Source: Alloscardovia macacae (GTDB lineage: Bacteria > Actinomycetota > Actinomycetes > Actinomycetales > Bifidobacteriaceae). Taken from it: DNA of 64,000 bases. Both the position numbers and the translations under genes were made by a program. Within the stretch, counting starts at the first letter, position 1; each line of letters starts with the position of its first letter. Of this stretch, positions 7,326 to 18,686 are shown piece by piece. The notes under the pieces were generated by a model. It made no database searches and was not told the DNA's origin. It worked only from the letters and a program-made list of their open reading frames with translations. The stretch covers positions 1 to 64,000 of the forward strand of contig NZ_MWWT01000009.1 of NCBI RefSeq assembly GCF_002259705.1, given 5' to 3'.

Positions 7326-8588
7326 CTACCGCGTAAAGAATCCGCGCACATCACGCACGGCATCTTTCAGGCGTTCTATCTCTTCTGGGGTGTTATAGAC
7401 TCCCAAGGATACTCGGTTCGACGCATAATATCCGAAATGCCTGTGTACAGGCTGTGCGCAGTGATGTCCCACGCGGATAGCGATACCACGAGAATCGATG
7501 AATTGGCCTACGTCATGCGGATGAACGCCGTCTATCTCGAAGGCGACCGTGCCGATGCGGCTCTCAGCCGAGAGCGGACCGAGCACATGCACGCCGTCGA
7601 TGTCCTGTAGCTCGAGCAGAGCAGGAACGAGCGTCTTCTCGTGCTCCTCGATGGCGCCCAGGCCTATCTCACGCATCCAGCGCGCAGCTACTCCCGCAGC
7701 CACGACCTGTGCCACAGGCTGCGTTCCCGCCTCGAACTTCGCCGGCGGAGCCATGTACTGTGCAGGTTTCTCCATCCAGGCGAGCTCGACCATGGATCCA
7801 CCGAAGTTCACCGGAGGTAGCTTTTCCAGCAGCTCGCGGCGCCCATACAGAAAGCCCACGCCCGTCGGCCCATACATCTTATGCGCGCTGAACGCAGCGA
7901 AATCCACGTCCAGAGCGTGAAAATCCACCGCGATGTGCGGAACGCTCTGGCAGGCGTCGAGCACGACGAGGGCACCCACTGCATGCGCGCGCGCCACGAT
8001 AGCCGCCACATCCGTAATAGCTCCCGTCACATTCGAGATATGGGTGAAGGCCACGACCTTCGCCCGCTCGGTAATAGCCTCAGCCAGGCTCTCCTCATCG
8101 GTGCGTATCCGGCCTTCCGCGTCGAGATCCAGCCAGCGCAGCGTGGCCCCCGTGCGGCGGCACAGTTCCTGGAACGGCAGCAGAACAGAGTGATGCTCGG
8201 CACGCGAGACCACCACTTCATCGCCAGGATGAAGGGCGAAAGGCTCGATACCATCGAGGGACGCGTGGTCGAAGGCATTCGCGAGGAGATTCAGGCCAGC
8301 AGTGGCACCACCCGTGACCACGAGCTCATCATCTCCATCTCCGAAATGTGCCCCCACGAGACGTGCCACCTCATAGCGCGCCTGCTCATATGCCTCAGTG
8401 CTGCGCGCAGCCAGCTCGTGTGCTCCACGGTGGACGCCCGCGTTTATAGTGCGGTAAAAGTCTGCTTCAGCGTCGATGACGCAAGCTGGCTTCTGCGCAG
8501 TAGCACCCGAGTCGAGGTATGCCAGAGGCTGCCCGTGGATGGTCTGGTCGAGCAGTGGGAACTGCGAGCGAATCTCAGCGATGTCCAT
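7326..8588 (-). CDS. sufS: Cysteine desulfurase SufS
   Basis: A class II PLP-dependent cysteine desulfurase, 420 residues. Key residues: LDSGATAQKP at the N-terminus, the internal-aldimine Lys in FSAHKMYGPTG, DACQSVPH, and the active-site Cys in RVGHHCAQPVH with the short loop typical of SufS/CsdA rather than IscS. The start at MDIAEIRSQFP (8588) is chosen from family similarity, with an AAAGAAG upstream; the open frame continues 66 codons further but that part has no matching composition. It sits 91 nt after sufC and immediately before sufU. Confidence 0.96.
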   Translation of the reverse strand: MDIAEIRSQFPLLDQTIHGQPLAYLDSGATAQKPACVIDAEADFYRTINAGVHRGAHELAARSTEAYEQARYEVARLVGAHFGDGDDELVVTGGATAGLNLLANAFDHASLDGIEPFALHPGDEVVVSRAEHHSVLLPFQELCRRTGATLRWLDLDAEGRIRTDEESLAEAITERAKVVAFTHISNVTGAITDVAAIVARAHAVGALVVLDACQSVPHIAVDFHALDVDFAAFSAHKMYGPTGVGFLYGRRELLEKLPPVNFGGSMVELAWMEKPAQYMAPPAKFEAGTQPVAQVVAAGVAARWMREIGLGAIEEHEKTLVPALLELQDIDGVHVLGPLSAESRIGTVAFEIDGVHPHDVGQFIDSRGIAIRVGHHCAQPVHRHFGYYASNRVSLGVYNTPEEIERLKDAVRDVRGFFTR

Positions 8589-8679
8589 GACTATGCTTCT
8601 TTCTGACGAATCTGGCTGACGAAAATGCGCGAGCGGCACGAAGAGCGAACTCCCGTGCCGCTGTAGCTGTGCAGGACTT

Positions 8680-9456
8680 TTATGCCTGCGCGGACTCCGT
8701 GCTTCCCTCTGGCATGTACTTATCGTATCCATGCTCTTCGAGGTAGTCTGCCAGCTCTGGACCTGCAGTCTCCACGATGTGACCATCGGCGAAGACGTGG
8801 ACGATGTCTGGCTTAATGTACTTGAGGATGCGCGTGTAGTGCGTCACCATCATAATGCCGAGACCCGTGTTCGCCTTCGCGCGGTTTACGCCCTCGGACA
8901 CGATGCGCAGAGCATCCACGTCCAGACCCGAATCCGTCTCGTCGAGTACAGCGAACTTCGGCTTGAGCAGCTCGAGCTGGAGCACTTCTGCACGCTTCTT
9001 CTCACCACCGGAGAAGCCTTCGTTTACCGAACGCGTGGCGAACTTCGGATCCATGCGCAGGTTTTTCATAGCCGCAGTAAGGTCCTTCGTCCACTGGCGG
9101 ACAGCCGGAGCCTCGCCGTCTATGGCAGTCTTCGCAGTGCGCAGGAAGTTCGTCATAGGAACACCTGGCACCTCCACTGGATACTGCATAGCGAGGAAGA
9201 GTCCAGCCTGAGCGCGCTCGTCTGGCGTCATGGTGAGGATATCCACACCATCCAGGAAGACCTGACCGGAGTCCACTTCATACTTCGGGTGGCCCGCCAG
9301 CGTGTATGCCAGCGTGGACTTTCCCGAACCATTTGGGCCCATGATGGCATGAGTTTCGTTCGAATTAATGGTGAGGTTTACGCCTTTGAGGATCTGCTTG
9401 CGTCCCTCATTCGTCTCTACGGATGCGTAGAGGTCTTTGATTTCTAGTACAGACAT
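8680..9456 (-). CDS. sufC: SufC, Fe-S assembly ABC ATPase
   Basis: A soluble ABC-type ATPase that binds SufB and SufD and drives conformational change in the scaffold. Walker A is GPNGSGKSTL, the signature is SGGEKKRAEVLQLELLKP (the SGGEKKR form typical of SufC), and Walker B is FAVLDETDSGLDVD. The switch His is in MVTHYTRIL. Length (258 residues) is normal for the family. It is separated from sufD by 9 nt. Confidence 0.97.
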   Translation of the reverse strand: MSVLEIKDLYASVETNEGRKQILKGVNLTINSNETHAIMGPNGSGKSTLAYTLAGHPKYEVDSGQVFLDGVDILTMTPDERAQAGLFLAMQYPVEVPGVPMTNFLRTAKTAIDGEAPAVRQWTKDLTAAMKNLRMDPKFATRSVNEGFSGGEKKRAEVLQLELLKPKFAVLDETDSGLDVDALRIVSEGVNRAKANTGLGIMMVTHYTRILKYIKPDIVHVFADGHIVETAGPELADYLEEHGYDKYMPEGSTESAQA

Positions 9457-9465
9457 GACTGCTCG

Positions 9466-10650
9466 TTACCTTTCCAGACGTGCGTTCACAGTGTTCATAA
9501 GGTGCTCAGAGATGGCTGGGATGCCTATCTCTTCTATCAGCTCGTTAAAGAAGCCAGCGACCACGAGCTTCTGCGCTTCCTTCTCCGGGACGCCTCGGCT
9601 CATGAGGTAGAACAGCTCTTCGTCGTCGAAACGACCCACAGAGCTGGCGTGACCGGCTCCCACGATGTTCCCGTTTTCTATCTCGAGGTTTGGCTCCGAG
9701 TCCGCTATGGCACCCGGGACGAGGATGAGATTACGGTTCAGCTCGTAGGAATCCGTGCCCGGAGCGGTCGGCTCGATGAGAGCATTCCCCACCCATGTAG
9801 AGTGGGCTCCCTGACCAGAGAGCGCTCCCTTATAGATGACGCGCGACTTACACTCAGGCTGGTTATGTACCACCATCGTGCGGTGCTCGATGTGCTCCCC
9901 CGGCTCAGCGAAGTAGATACCCAGCATGGTGAGGTCGCCCTGCTCGCCACCGAAGTCCTGATCCATACGGATGCGCACTGTCTGGCCGCCCAGAGTGACC
10001 ACACTGTGACGCAGTGTAGCACCCTTACCCACATGAATACGGTGGTTACCCACGTGCTTCGAGGTATCCGACCATTCATGAATAAAGGTGGTGGATACTT
10101 CAGAGAAGTCTCCTGTGGAGATCTCCACGCCTTCTGCCAGACGCGCATCTCCATCATGCTCTACCACGATGTCTGCGTGCACATTCGCCGCAGTGGTGAT
10201 GACCAGATGGAGAGAGTCCAGCTCAAAGCTTTCCGAGTGCACGCGCACGAGCACAGGCACGGACGTATCCTCTGCCAGGTGCACGTGGACGGCGTTCGCA
10301 CCAGAATTCCACTCGACAGCCGAGACGCGGTCATTCGGCTTCGAGACGGTTCCGGCAGGCGCCTGCGACTTAGGAATTGACACACAAGAAACGCCAGACG
10401 GCACATCCGAGCCGTCGATGGCGCTCACGCTCACCTGCACCTGACCTGCAGGAGTGAAGACAGATGCGAACTCCTCGAGACGCTCGACCGGCGTAAAGCG
10501 CCAGTCATCCAGCTTCCTGCTCGGCAGCGCGAAATCCTCCACGCTAAACGAACGCGGATTCTTATCCGCACTCGACGGCATAGCAGCAGGAATAGCGTAC
10601 GGGTTCGTGGGATCTGCCACAGGAATGCTTATCTCTTTACGCTCAGCCAT
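9466..10650 (-). CDS. sufD: SufD, Fe-S scaffold complex subunit
   Basis: A right-handed beta-helix subunit of SufBC2D. The conserved C-terminal region reads GNIVGAGHASSVGRFDDEEL followed by FYLMSRGVPEKEAQKLVVAG; the His in GAGHAS corresponds to the conserved SufD histidine of the SufB-SufD interface. The N-terminal 100 residues are helical (SVEDFALPSRKLDDWRFTP). The start codon directly follows the sufB stop, indicating strict coupling. It lacks the SufB-type Cys, as expected. Confidence 0.95.
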   Translation of the reverse strand: MAERKEISIPVADPTNPYAIPAAMPSSADKNPRSFSVEDFALPSRKLDDWRFTPVERLEEFASVFTPAGQVQVSVSAIDGSDVPSGVSCVSIPKSQAPAGTVSKPNDRVSAVEWNSGANAVHVHLAEDTSVPVLVRVHSESFELDSLHLVITTAANVHADIVVEHDGDARLAEGVEISTGDFSEVSTTFIHEWSDTSKHVGNHRIHVGKGATLRHSVVTLGGQTVRIRMDQDFGGEQGDLTMLGIYFAEPGEHIEHRTMVVHNQPECKSRVIYKGALSGQGAHSTWVGNALIEPTAPGTDSYELNRNLILVPGAIADSEPNLEIENGNIVGAGHASSVGRFDDEELFYLMSRGVPEKEAQKLVVAGFFNELIEEIGIPAISEHLMNTVNARLER

Positions 10651-12126
10651 TTAGCCCACCGATCCTTCCATCTGCAGCTCCACCAGACGGTTCAGCTCCA
10701 GAGCATATTCCATAGGCAGCTCACGCGAGATAGGCTCCACGAAGCCGCGCACTATCATACCCATAGCTTCCTTCTCTTCGATGCCTCGGCTCATGAGGTA
10801 GAAGAGCTGATCTTCCGAAACCTTCGACACGGTCGCCTCGTGTGCCATGGACACGTCATCCTCACGGACGTCCACGTGCGGATACGTATCCGAACGAGAG
10901 AAGTCATCCACGAGCAGCGCATCACAGACCACGTTCGAGCTTGACCCTTCAGCACCCTTCACTATCTTCACCAGACCGCGGTATGCCGAACGGCCGCCGC
11001 CACGCGAGATGGACTTCGCCACGATGGTGGAGCTCGTATGAGGAGCCAGGTGAATCATCTTCGCACCTGTGTCCTGGTACTGGCCCTTTCCAGCGAAGCC
11101 GAGAGACATGGTCTCTGCCTTCGCATACGGCTCAGCGAGGATGCACGCTGGGTACTTCATGGTGGCCTTCGAGCCGATGTTCCCGTCCACCCATTCCATA
11201 GTTCCGCCCTCACGCACGTAGGCGCGCTGGGTGACGAGGTTATACACGTTATTCGACCAGTTCTGCACCGTGGTATAGCGCACGCGTGCGTGCTTTTCCA
11301 CGATGATCTCCACGATAGCCGCGTGCAGCGAGTCTTCCGAGTAGATAGGCGCCGTGCAGCCCTCGACGTAGTGGACGTACGAGCCTTCGTCCGCGATGAT
11401 AAGCGTGCGCTCGAACTGGCCCATAGCTGGAGTGTTAATGCGGAAGTAAGCCTGCAGCGGGATGTCCACGTGCACGCCCTTCGGCACATACACGAAGGAG
11501 CCGCCCGACCATGCTGCCGTATTCAGCGCGCCGAACTTATTATCTTCTGGAGAGACCACAGTACCGAAGTACTTCTTCACGAGGTCAGGATACTCGCGCA
11601 CGGCGGTATCCGTATCCACGAAGATGACGCCCTGAGCCGCGAGATCGTCACGAATGGAGTTATAGATAACCTCCGACTCGTACTGTGCGGCCACACCGGA
11701 GACGAGACGGTTCTTTTCCGCTTCCGGAATACCGAGACGGTCATAGGTGGTGCGAATGTCATCCGGGAGTTCTTCCCAGCTCTTCGCCTGCTTATCCAGA
11801 GGCTTCACGTAATACTTGAAATCATCCGCGTCGAACCCGCTGAGATCCACGCCCCAGTCTGGCATAGGCTTCTCCACGAATGCCTTATATCCACGCAGGC
11901 GCATGTCCAGCATCCAGTCTGGCTCGCCTTTATCAGCGGATATCTCGCGCACGACGTTCTCGTCGATGCCCTTTTTCGCCGCTTTACCTGCTTCGTCGGA
12001 ATCATGCCATCCGTACGTGTACTCGCCGAACTGCTGGATGAGCTCGTCATCCTGCTGCAGCTTTTCGGCGTTCACGCCACCTCGAGCGTCGATGTATTTG
12101 TTCATTTCTACATCTTCGTTCGCCAC
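10651..12126 (-). CDS. sufB: SufB, Fe-S cluster scaffold
   Basis: First gene of the suf operon, 491 residues. The beta-helix core includes [31 protein letters not shown] and [20 protein letters not shown]. The Cys of [13 protein letters not shown] and the Glu of [10 protein letters not shown] correspond to cluster-forming residues of E. coli SufB. I place the start at the GTG at 12126, with AAGGAGG five bases upstream; an in-frame GTG at 12132 overlaps that ribosome binding site. No sufR repressor gene precedes it; pyrG with its own terminator lies upstream. Confidence 0.95.
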   Translation of the reverse strand: MANEDVEMNKYIDARGGVNAEKLQQDDELIQQFGEYTYGWHDSDEAGKAAKKGIDENVVREISADKGEPDWMLDMRLRGYKAFVEKPMPDWGVDLSGFDADDFKYYVKPLDKQAKSWEELPDDIRTTYDRLGIPEAEKNRLVSGVAAQYESEVIYNSIRDDLAAQGVIFVDTDTAVREYPDLVKKYFGTVVSPEDNKFGALNTAAWSGGSFVYVPKGVHVDIPLQAYFRINTPAMGQFERTLIIADEGSYVHYVEGCTAPIYSEDSLHAAIVEIIVEKHARVRYTTVQNWSNNVYNLVTQRAYVREGGTMEWVDGNIGSKATMKYPACILAEPYAKAETMSLGFAGKGQYQDTGAKMIHLAPHTSSTIVAKSISRGGGRSAYRGLVKIVKGAEGSSSNVVCDALLVDDFSRSDTYPHVDVREDDVSMAHEATVSKVSEDQLFYLMSRGIEEKEAMGMIVRGFVEPISRELPMEYALELNRLVELQMEGSVG

Positions 12127-12228
12127 GGCCACCTCCTTTTAGCTTGTATCTTTCTCTCCTGTGCTGTGACACAGAGGTCTTCTGTCCATTCTAGAAAGGA
12201 CTGTCCCCGTTTTACTACGCTGGGAATG

Positions 12229-12272
12229 AAAAAGCGCCGACGTGTGAGCATACTCACACTGTCAGCGCTTTT
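12229..12272 (-). terminator. Terminator downstream of pyrG
   Basis: A strong hairpin: on the minus strand AAAAGCGC.GAC.GTGTGAG pairs with CTCACAC.GTC.GCGCTTTTT. It lies 80 nt past the pyrG stop and about 100 nt before sufB, and separates the two transcription units. Confidence 0.85.
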
Positions 12273-12351
12273 CTTTTCTGAGGTCAATTTTCGCTCTACC
12301 TTGCGGTGGGAGCGCTCCTGCCGCAGGCTGAATGCCTGGGCTACGCCTGAC

Positions 12352-14076
<1,725 letters not shown>

Positions 14077-14250
14077 TTAGGGCTCGGAGCGAATTTTTCT
14101 GGCAGTCACCATGGATATCTCTGCGTCACTCTCGTCTACACGTTTAGCGCTATGGCGTACTTTATGTACTTTAACGTCTCGAGGCGAGCACAGAACATCG
14201 AGGATGATATAGAGATAGAGTAGGCTGACTGAGGTCTGTAGGGGCTTCCC

Positions 14251-14402
14251 GTCTCGAGAAGTTTTGGGCGGAAATGACCACGAGAACCTCGTTCTGATAC
14301 GCTTTTGGGCGGGAATGACTGCACAGATAGTCATTCCCGCCCAAAACTTTGCTAGACAAAACTTTGCTAGACAAAACTTTGCTAGACAAAACTTTTCGAG
14401 AC
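14251..14402. repeat. Nested palindromic repeat island with 15-bp triplication (copy 2)
   Basis: The element is bounded by GTCTCGAGAAGTTTTG at the left and its near-perfect inverse at the right (15 of 16). Inside are TTTTGGGCGGAAATGAC (14262) and a TTTTGGGCGGGAATGAC/GTCATTCCCGCCCAAAA hairpin (about 14302-14346). Then come three exact tandem copies of CTTTGCTAGACAAAA at 14347, 14362 and 14377. The core matches the 4.3-kb island. No gene inside; the open frames across it are repeat artefacts. Confidence 0.85.
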
Positions 14403-14434
14403 GAGACGTGATGAGGCCATCAGCACACCTCCGC

Positions 14435-15121
14435 CTACACGTCGCGCTCCTCGAGCGCATCCACATACACAGCCGCGCAGTAGTAAACGAGAAGAATCAT
14501 CAGCGCCACCGTCACCACCCAGAGCGCATAGTCTCCCACGACCCGCTCGAGCACCGACACACCGAGCCCACCACAGATAAAGCTCACCACCACAGTGACA
14601 TAGCTCAGTGCGCGCCTGAGGACAGCGAATTCCCTCTCCCCCGAAAAGTAGTCATACCAGGCGGTGAGCATACGCCGGTAATTTCCCGAGGTCATGAGGA
14701 TAGTGAAGGGATACGCTTCGATATGACTTCCCGTAAACGTGAGCATCATCAGTCCTGTACCGAAGCCGAGCAGTGCGACCGACAGCGTGGACGAGGCGTG
14801 AAGAAAGAGTGGGAAGATTGCCGTACAGAAAAGGAGAGGAAGCAGAAGCCAGACGCGCCAGTATGCCGTGCGCGCGCGCCGCTTCGCCCAGATGCCGAGG
14901 ACAAAACCGAGCGAAAAGAACGCGATGGATAGACACTTGATGAGCATCATCTGCCAGCTATCCGGCTTCAGATCCGAGATGAGCAGGATGATGTTACCCG
15001 TCTGCGTGGCGAGCAGCGTTTTAAAGCGGATATGGCAGAAGACGTCGAGCGCGCCGCCCAGAAAAGCGAGCAGAACGGCGGCGAAGCGCGTATCTTGCGG
15101 CATGACAGACGCGTTACGCAT
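14435..15121 (-). CDS. DUF1275 (YoaK) family membrane protein
   Basis: A 228-residue integral membrane protein with about six hydrophobic segments. The family pattern is visible: AFLGGALDVFCHIRFKTLLA followed by TQTGNIILL, and YPFTILMTSGNYRRM, both typical of DUF1275, whose function is not established. Its ATG overlaps the stop of the threonine aldolase gene (ATGCGTAA), so it is translationally coupled as the distal gene of the aro transcript. The later ATG at MPQDTRF is an alternative start. Confidence 0.85.
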   Translation of the reverse strand: MRNASVMPQDTRFAAVLLAFLGGALDVFCHIRFKTLLATQTGNIILLISDLKPDSWQMMLIKCLSIAFFSLGFVLGIWAKRRARTAYWRVWLLLPLLFCTAIFPLFLHASSTLSVALLGFGTGLMMLTFTGSHIEAYPFTILMTSGNYRRMLTAWYDYFSGEREFAVLRRALSYVTVVVSFICGGLGVSVLERVVGDYALWVVTVALMILLVYYCAAVYVDALEERDV

Positions 15122-16187
15122 TCAGACGCGCATCCAGTTCATCGATCATCTCGCGCGTCGTATCCCAGCTCGTCACGAGACGCACGATATACTGCCCGTC
15201 TCGAGGAGGCTCCCACAGCGCGACCTGAGCAGCACGCGTGAGGCGTTCGTACTGCTGCTCGTTCATGACGAAGAACTGCTGATTCGTGGAGCTCGCGAGA
15301 TAGCGCTCGTACCCGTGCCGCAGGAGAACGTCCGTGAGCTGCTCGGCCAGAGCATCTGCCTTCTGGCCAATTTCCTCGTACAGCCCATCGGTAAACAGCG
15401 CATCGAACTGCACTCCCAGCAGACGCCCCTGAGCGAGCAAAGCCCCATGCTGCTTAATCTGCGTAGTCAGATGCTGAGGAGCCTGCGCGCAAAGACCACT
15501 CCCGGCCGGATTCGGGAAGACCACCGCCTCACCACACAGCGCACCCAGCTTCGTCCCACCGATGTAAAACGCATCCGCCAGCTTTGCGAGCTCAGGAAGG
15601 CTCAGGTGCGGCGCACTCGAGCCCAGAGCGTACCCGAGGCGAGCACCATCGACGAAGAGGCGCATGTGGTACTCGTCACAAATGCTGCGAATAGCCTCGA
15701 GATCACCCTTCGAGTAGAGCGTGCCAAACTCGGACGGATAGCTCAGATACACCATGCCCGGGAAAACCATATGCTCATGGTTCGGGTCCGCGTAGAACGC
15801 TTCGACGAATGCGCGGATATCGTCCGGGTTCATCAGTCCGTCATGACTAGCGATGGTGAGTACCTTATGCTGGGAGAACTCGATGGCACCTGCTTCGTGG
15901 ACGCTCACATGTCCCGTATCCGCGGAGATGACGCCCTCCCATGCATTCAGCATAGTGTCGATGACGAGCTGATTCGTTTGCGTACCTCCCACGAGGAAGG
16001 ACACATCTGCCTGCGGCTGGCCTATAGCGGCGCGAATCTTCTCGCGTGCGCTGGCACTATACTCATCGTCGCCATAGCCATCCTGCGGGATGCCGTTCGT
16101 GCGCACAAGGGCGTTCAGGACTGCGGGGTGAGCTCCGGCATGGTAGTCATTATGGAATGCGAGGGTGCGCGGTGTGGTGTCTGACAT
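15114..16187 (-). CDS. ltaE: Low-specificity L-threonine aldolase family, PLP-dependent
   Basis: A fold-type I PLP enzyme that cleaves L-threonine or allo-threonine to glycine and acetaldehyde. The N-terminal FHNDYHAGAHPAVLNAL and GYGDDEYS, the PLP-contact region LVGGTQTNQL, the Asp in RLFVDGARLGYAL and the Schiff-base Lys in YIGGTKLGALCGEA are all present. It lies 15 nt downstream of aroQ in the same direction. The operon position suggests insertion of a glycine/threonine gene between aroQ and pyrG. Substrate preference cannot be read here. Confidence 0.88.
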   Translation of the reverse strand: MSDTTPRTLAFHNDYHAGAHPAVLNALVRTNGIPQDGYGDDEYSASAREKIRAAIGQPQADVSFLVGGTQTNQLVIDTMLNAWEGVISADTGHVSVHEAGAIEFSQHKVLTIASHDGLMNPDDIRAFVEAFYADPNHEHMVFPGMVYLSYPSEFGTLYSKGDLEAIRSICDEYHMRLFVDGARLGYALGSSAPHLSLPELAKLADAFYIGGTKLGALCGEAVVFPNPAGSGLCAQAPQHLTTQIKQHGALLAQGRLLGVQFDALFTDGLYEEIGQKADALAEQLTDVLLRHGYERYLASSTNQQFFVMNEQQYERLTRAAQVALWEPPRDGQYIVRLVTSWDTTREMIDELDARLNA

Positions 16188-16202
16188 GTGATTCTTCTTC
16201 GT

Positions 16203-16694
16203 TTATTTCTCGAGCAGGTGGACGATGGATTCCAGCGCCAGCTTATACCCATAGAAACCCATGCCCGCTATAGTGGCAGTGGCTATGGGAGAAATCACCG
16301 AATGCTTGCGGAAAGCTTCGCGCGACGCTGGATTCGAGATATGCACTTCGATGAGAGGGATGTGTTCATCCGTCACCTGCGCTGCGGCATCCGCCAGGCC
16401 GTACGAGTAGTGCGTGAAGGCAGCAGGATTCAGAACGATAGGCGTCTTTTCATCCACAGCCTGATGCATCCAGCGGATGACCTCTGCTTCATCGTCACTC
16501 TGGCGCACGTCTACCTCGATGCCGAGCTCCTCCCCCCAGCGCGTGCAGGCATCACGTAAGTCCTCGAGGGGAGCTGACCCGTATATCTCTGGCTCCCGCA
16601 CGCCGAGGCGTCCGAGGTTCGGGCCGTTCACTACTATGATTTTCGGCTTGTTCTGTGCTTCCTGAGTCTCCTGAGTGTGGGCTGCTTCTGTCAT
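16203..16694 (-). CDS. aroQ: 3-dehydroquinate dehydratase, type II
   Basis: Third step of the shikimate pathway. The type II hallmark VVNGPNLGRLGVREPEIYG is clear, with the active Tyr in EIYG, then RQSDDEAEVIRW, the Asn and Ala of VLNPAAFTHYSYGLADA, and IEVHISNPASREAFRKHS. Many type II enzymes have RQSNHEG where this has RQSDDEA, a change at a normally conserved site. A 17-residue acidic N-terminal extension precedes the domain. A GGAGA ribosome binding site is present; 23 nt follow the aroKB stop. Confidence 0.94.
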   Translation of the reverse strand: MTEAAHTQETQEAQNKPKIIVVNGPNLGRLGVREPEIYGSAPLEDLRDACTRWGEELGIEVDVRQSDDEAEVIRWMHQAVDEKTPIVLNPAAFTHYSYGLADAAAQVTDEHIPLIEVHISNPASREAFRKHSVISPIATATIAGMGFYGYKLALESIVHLLEK

Positions 16695-16717
16695 ATGTTC
16701 TCCTTTTGCTACGTTTG

Positions 16718-18640
16718 TTACGAGGCCAGACGGTGCAGCGCTTCGATGACGCTGTCTTCGCTCGGATCTTCCAGACGACGGGCGTGGCCTATCTCATCAA
16801 CCACGACGAAACGCAGCATGCGTCCACGTGCTTTTTTATCGCGGTGCATAATCTCGAGGACACGGTCTTCGAAGTCTTCCATCTGGGCGTCAGTGGCATC
16901 TGGACCGAGAGCCTCGCTCAGCGTGCTCCACGTGGTCGGCAGGCCCACAGACTCGAGGATATCGCGCGTATAGTCTACGAAATCGCGGTCTACGATGCCA
17001 TGAATCTCTGCGAGCTCAGCGGCATAGATCATGCCCACAGCCACAGCTTCGCCATGTCTCCACGTAAAATGTTCCATCTTTTCGATGGCATGGCCGAGAG
17101 TATGCCCGTAGTTCAGGAACTCTCGCAGACCTTTCTCCTTCAGGTCGGTACTCACGTGGCGTTCCTTCACGCGCACGCTACGTGAGATAAGCTCGATGAT
17201 GATGTTCATCTGCTCATCCGTTATATGCGCTGGGTCGAGTGTACGCAGCATATCTGCATGCTTCTCGATGATTCGTAAGATACTCTGATCACTGATAAAC
17301 CCAGCCTTCACCACTTCGCCGAGGCCTTCGGTGAAGATGCGCGGACTGAGGGTGCGCAGCGTATCCACATCCGCGAGCACACCCACTGGCGTGTAGAAGC
17401 TGCCCACGAGGTTCTTTCCTGCCTCGGTATTAATGCCTGTCTTTCCACCTGTGGATGCGTCCACCATAGCCAGGAGCGACGTCGGGCAGTTCACATAACG
17501 GATACCACGCAGCCATGTGGCGGCTATGAACCCAGCCACATCCGTGGCAGCTCCCCCACCGAGTCCCACGATGGCATCCGAGCGGGTAAAACCGAGCTCA
17601 CCGAGCTGATCCCACACATCCGAGACTACACGAAGAGTCTTTCCCTCTTCAGCATCTGGGATGACTATCTCCGTAACCTCATATCCTGTGCGACGCAGAA
17701 TGGCGCGGGCTTTATCGCTGTGGCGCTGCACACTCTCCGTATGAATCAGCGCCACGCGAACAGCTCCATCCTTGCTCGACGGATCGCCGAGAAGGTCCGG
17801 AAGATGCTGCATGGTATTTATCCCTATATGCACGTCATATTCAGGACTCGCACCCGAGACGTGGATAATGCTTTCATCCAGCACGTCGATGACTGTATTC
17901 GCAGCCTGACGTGGAGTCTTTCCATGCGTAGGAAGGGTAAATGTGGCCAGCTGCGCGTATGTCTCGTGGCGCTGGTCGTAGAGATCCATCCACACTTTAT
18001 GCGGATTATGCTTCAGCAGTGGACGCGTCCCCGAGCGCGTGGCATGTTCTATAGCTTCTTCTGGCTCGGCATTCAGATAGATGACCTGACCACCCATGCG
18101 GGCGTAATGGCGCAGATTCTCCTGCGTCTGCGCATTCATAGGCGCGCCTCCACCGAGAGAGAGAATTCCCTCGAAGTGAATGTGTGAGCGTGGGATGCGC
18201 GGTGGGCGCTGGCTGTGCCGGGTACGAGACGACGTATCCGAGCTCTGTGACCTGCTGCGGTAGGCGCGGTCTGCGCGCACGAATCCCGCTATAACATCGC
18301 ACTCTACTGCACGGAATTCGGCTTCTCCTCGCGTCTCGAAGATCTCAGCGATGCGCATATCCTCGATGCGTTCTATCTCTTCATCGGAATCATAGAATCG
18401 AATACCGAGAAGATTCGCCACTTCCCTGCCGATGCGCGTCTTGCCTGAGCCTGGCATGCCTATGAAGACAGCATACGGAATAACAGCATTCTTTTCGTTT
18501 CGGCGGGCTCGCTGACCCGTCCGCTGCCCGGCATGCTGACCGCTGCGTTCCTGTCCGCGCTGCTGGCCGCCACTGCGTGTATCTGTGCGTGTGTCTGTGC
18601 CTGCGTCCGCCTTATGACGGCGCTTCCTATGCCAACTCAT
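16718..18640 (-). CDS. aroKB: Fused shikimate kinase / 3-dehydroquinate synthase
   Basis: A 640-residue bifunctional protein. Residues 1-50 are a basic, Gln/Arg/Gly-rich low-complexity extension. A shikimate kinase domain (about 52-245) follows, with P-loop [22 protein letters not shown] and [12 protein letters not shown]. The AroB domain (about 270-640) has [38 protein letters not shown] and [12 protein letters not shown], with the zinc-binding His/Glu set. Such aroKB fusions are typical of bifidobacteria. It catalyses steps 2 and 5 of the chorismate pathway between aroC and aroQ. The linker between kinase P-loop and lid contains an Arg/Ser-rich insertion ([16 protein letters not shown]). 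Confidence 0.96.
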   Translation of the reverse strand: MSWHRKRRHKADAGTDTRTDTRSGGQQRGQERSGQHAGQRTGQRARRNEKNAVIPYAVFIGMPGSGKTRIGREVANLLGIRFYDSDEEIERIEDMRIAEIFETRGEAEFRAVECDVIAGFVRADRAYRSRSQSSDTSSRTRHSQRPPRIPRSHIHFEGILSLGGGAPMNAQTQENLRHYARMGGQVIYLNAEPEEAIEHATRSGTRPLLKHNPHKVWMDLYDQRHETYAQLATFTLPTHGKTPRQAANTVIDVLDESIIHVSGASPEYDVHIGINTMQHLPDLLGDPSSKDGAVRVALIHTESVQRHSDKARAILRRTGYEVTEIVIPDAEEGKTLRVVSDVWDQLGELGFTRSDAIVGLGGGAATDVAGFIAATWLRGIRYVNCPTSLLAMVDASTGGKTGINTEAGKNLVGSFYTPVGVLADVDTLRTLSPRIFTEGLGEVVKAGFISDQSILRIIEKHADMLRTLDPAHITDEQMNIIIELISRSVRVKERHVSTDLKEKGLREFLNYGHTLGHAIEKMEHFTWRHGEAVAVGMIYAAELAEIHGIVDRDFVDYTRDILESVGLPTTWSTLSEALGPDATDAQMEDFEDRVLEIMHRDKKARGRMLRFVVVDEIGHARRLEDPSEDSVIEALHRLAS

Positions 18641-18686
18641 CTATCCCCTCATCCTGCTTTTTACGCTCTTGAGTCTGTAGTCCCGC

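Noticed and set aside
14347-14391. Three direct repeats suggestive of CRISPR.
   Set aside because: The 15-bp copies are contiguous with no spacers and no cas genes are near.
14077-14466. A 129-codon minus-strand frame with repeated FCLAKFCLAK.
   Set aside because: The apparent peptide repeat comes from the 15-bp DNA triplication. There is no ribosome binding site or homology signal.
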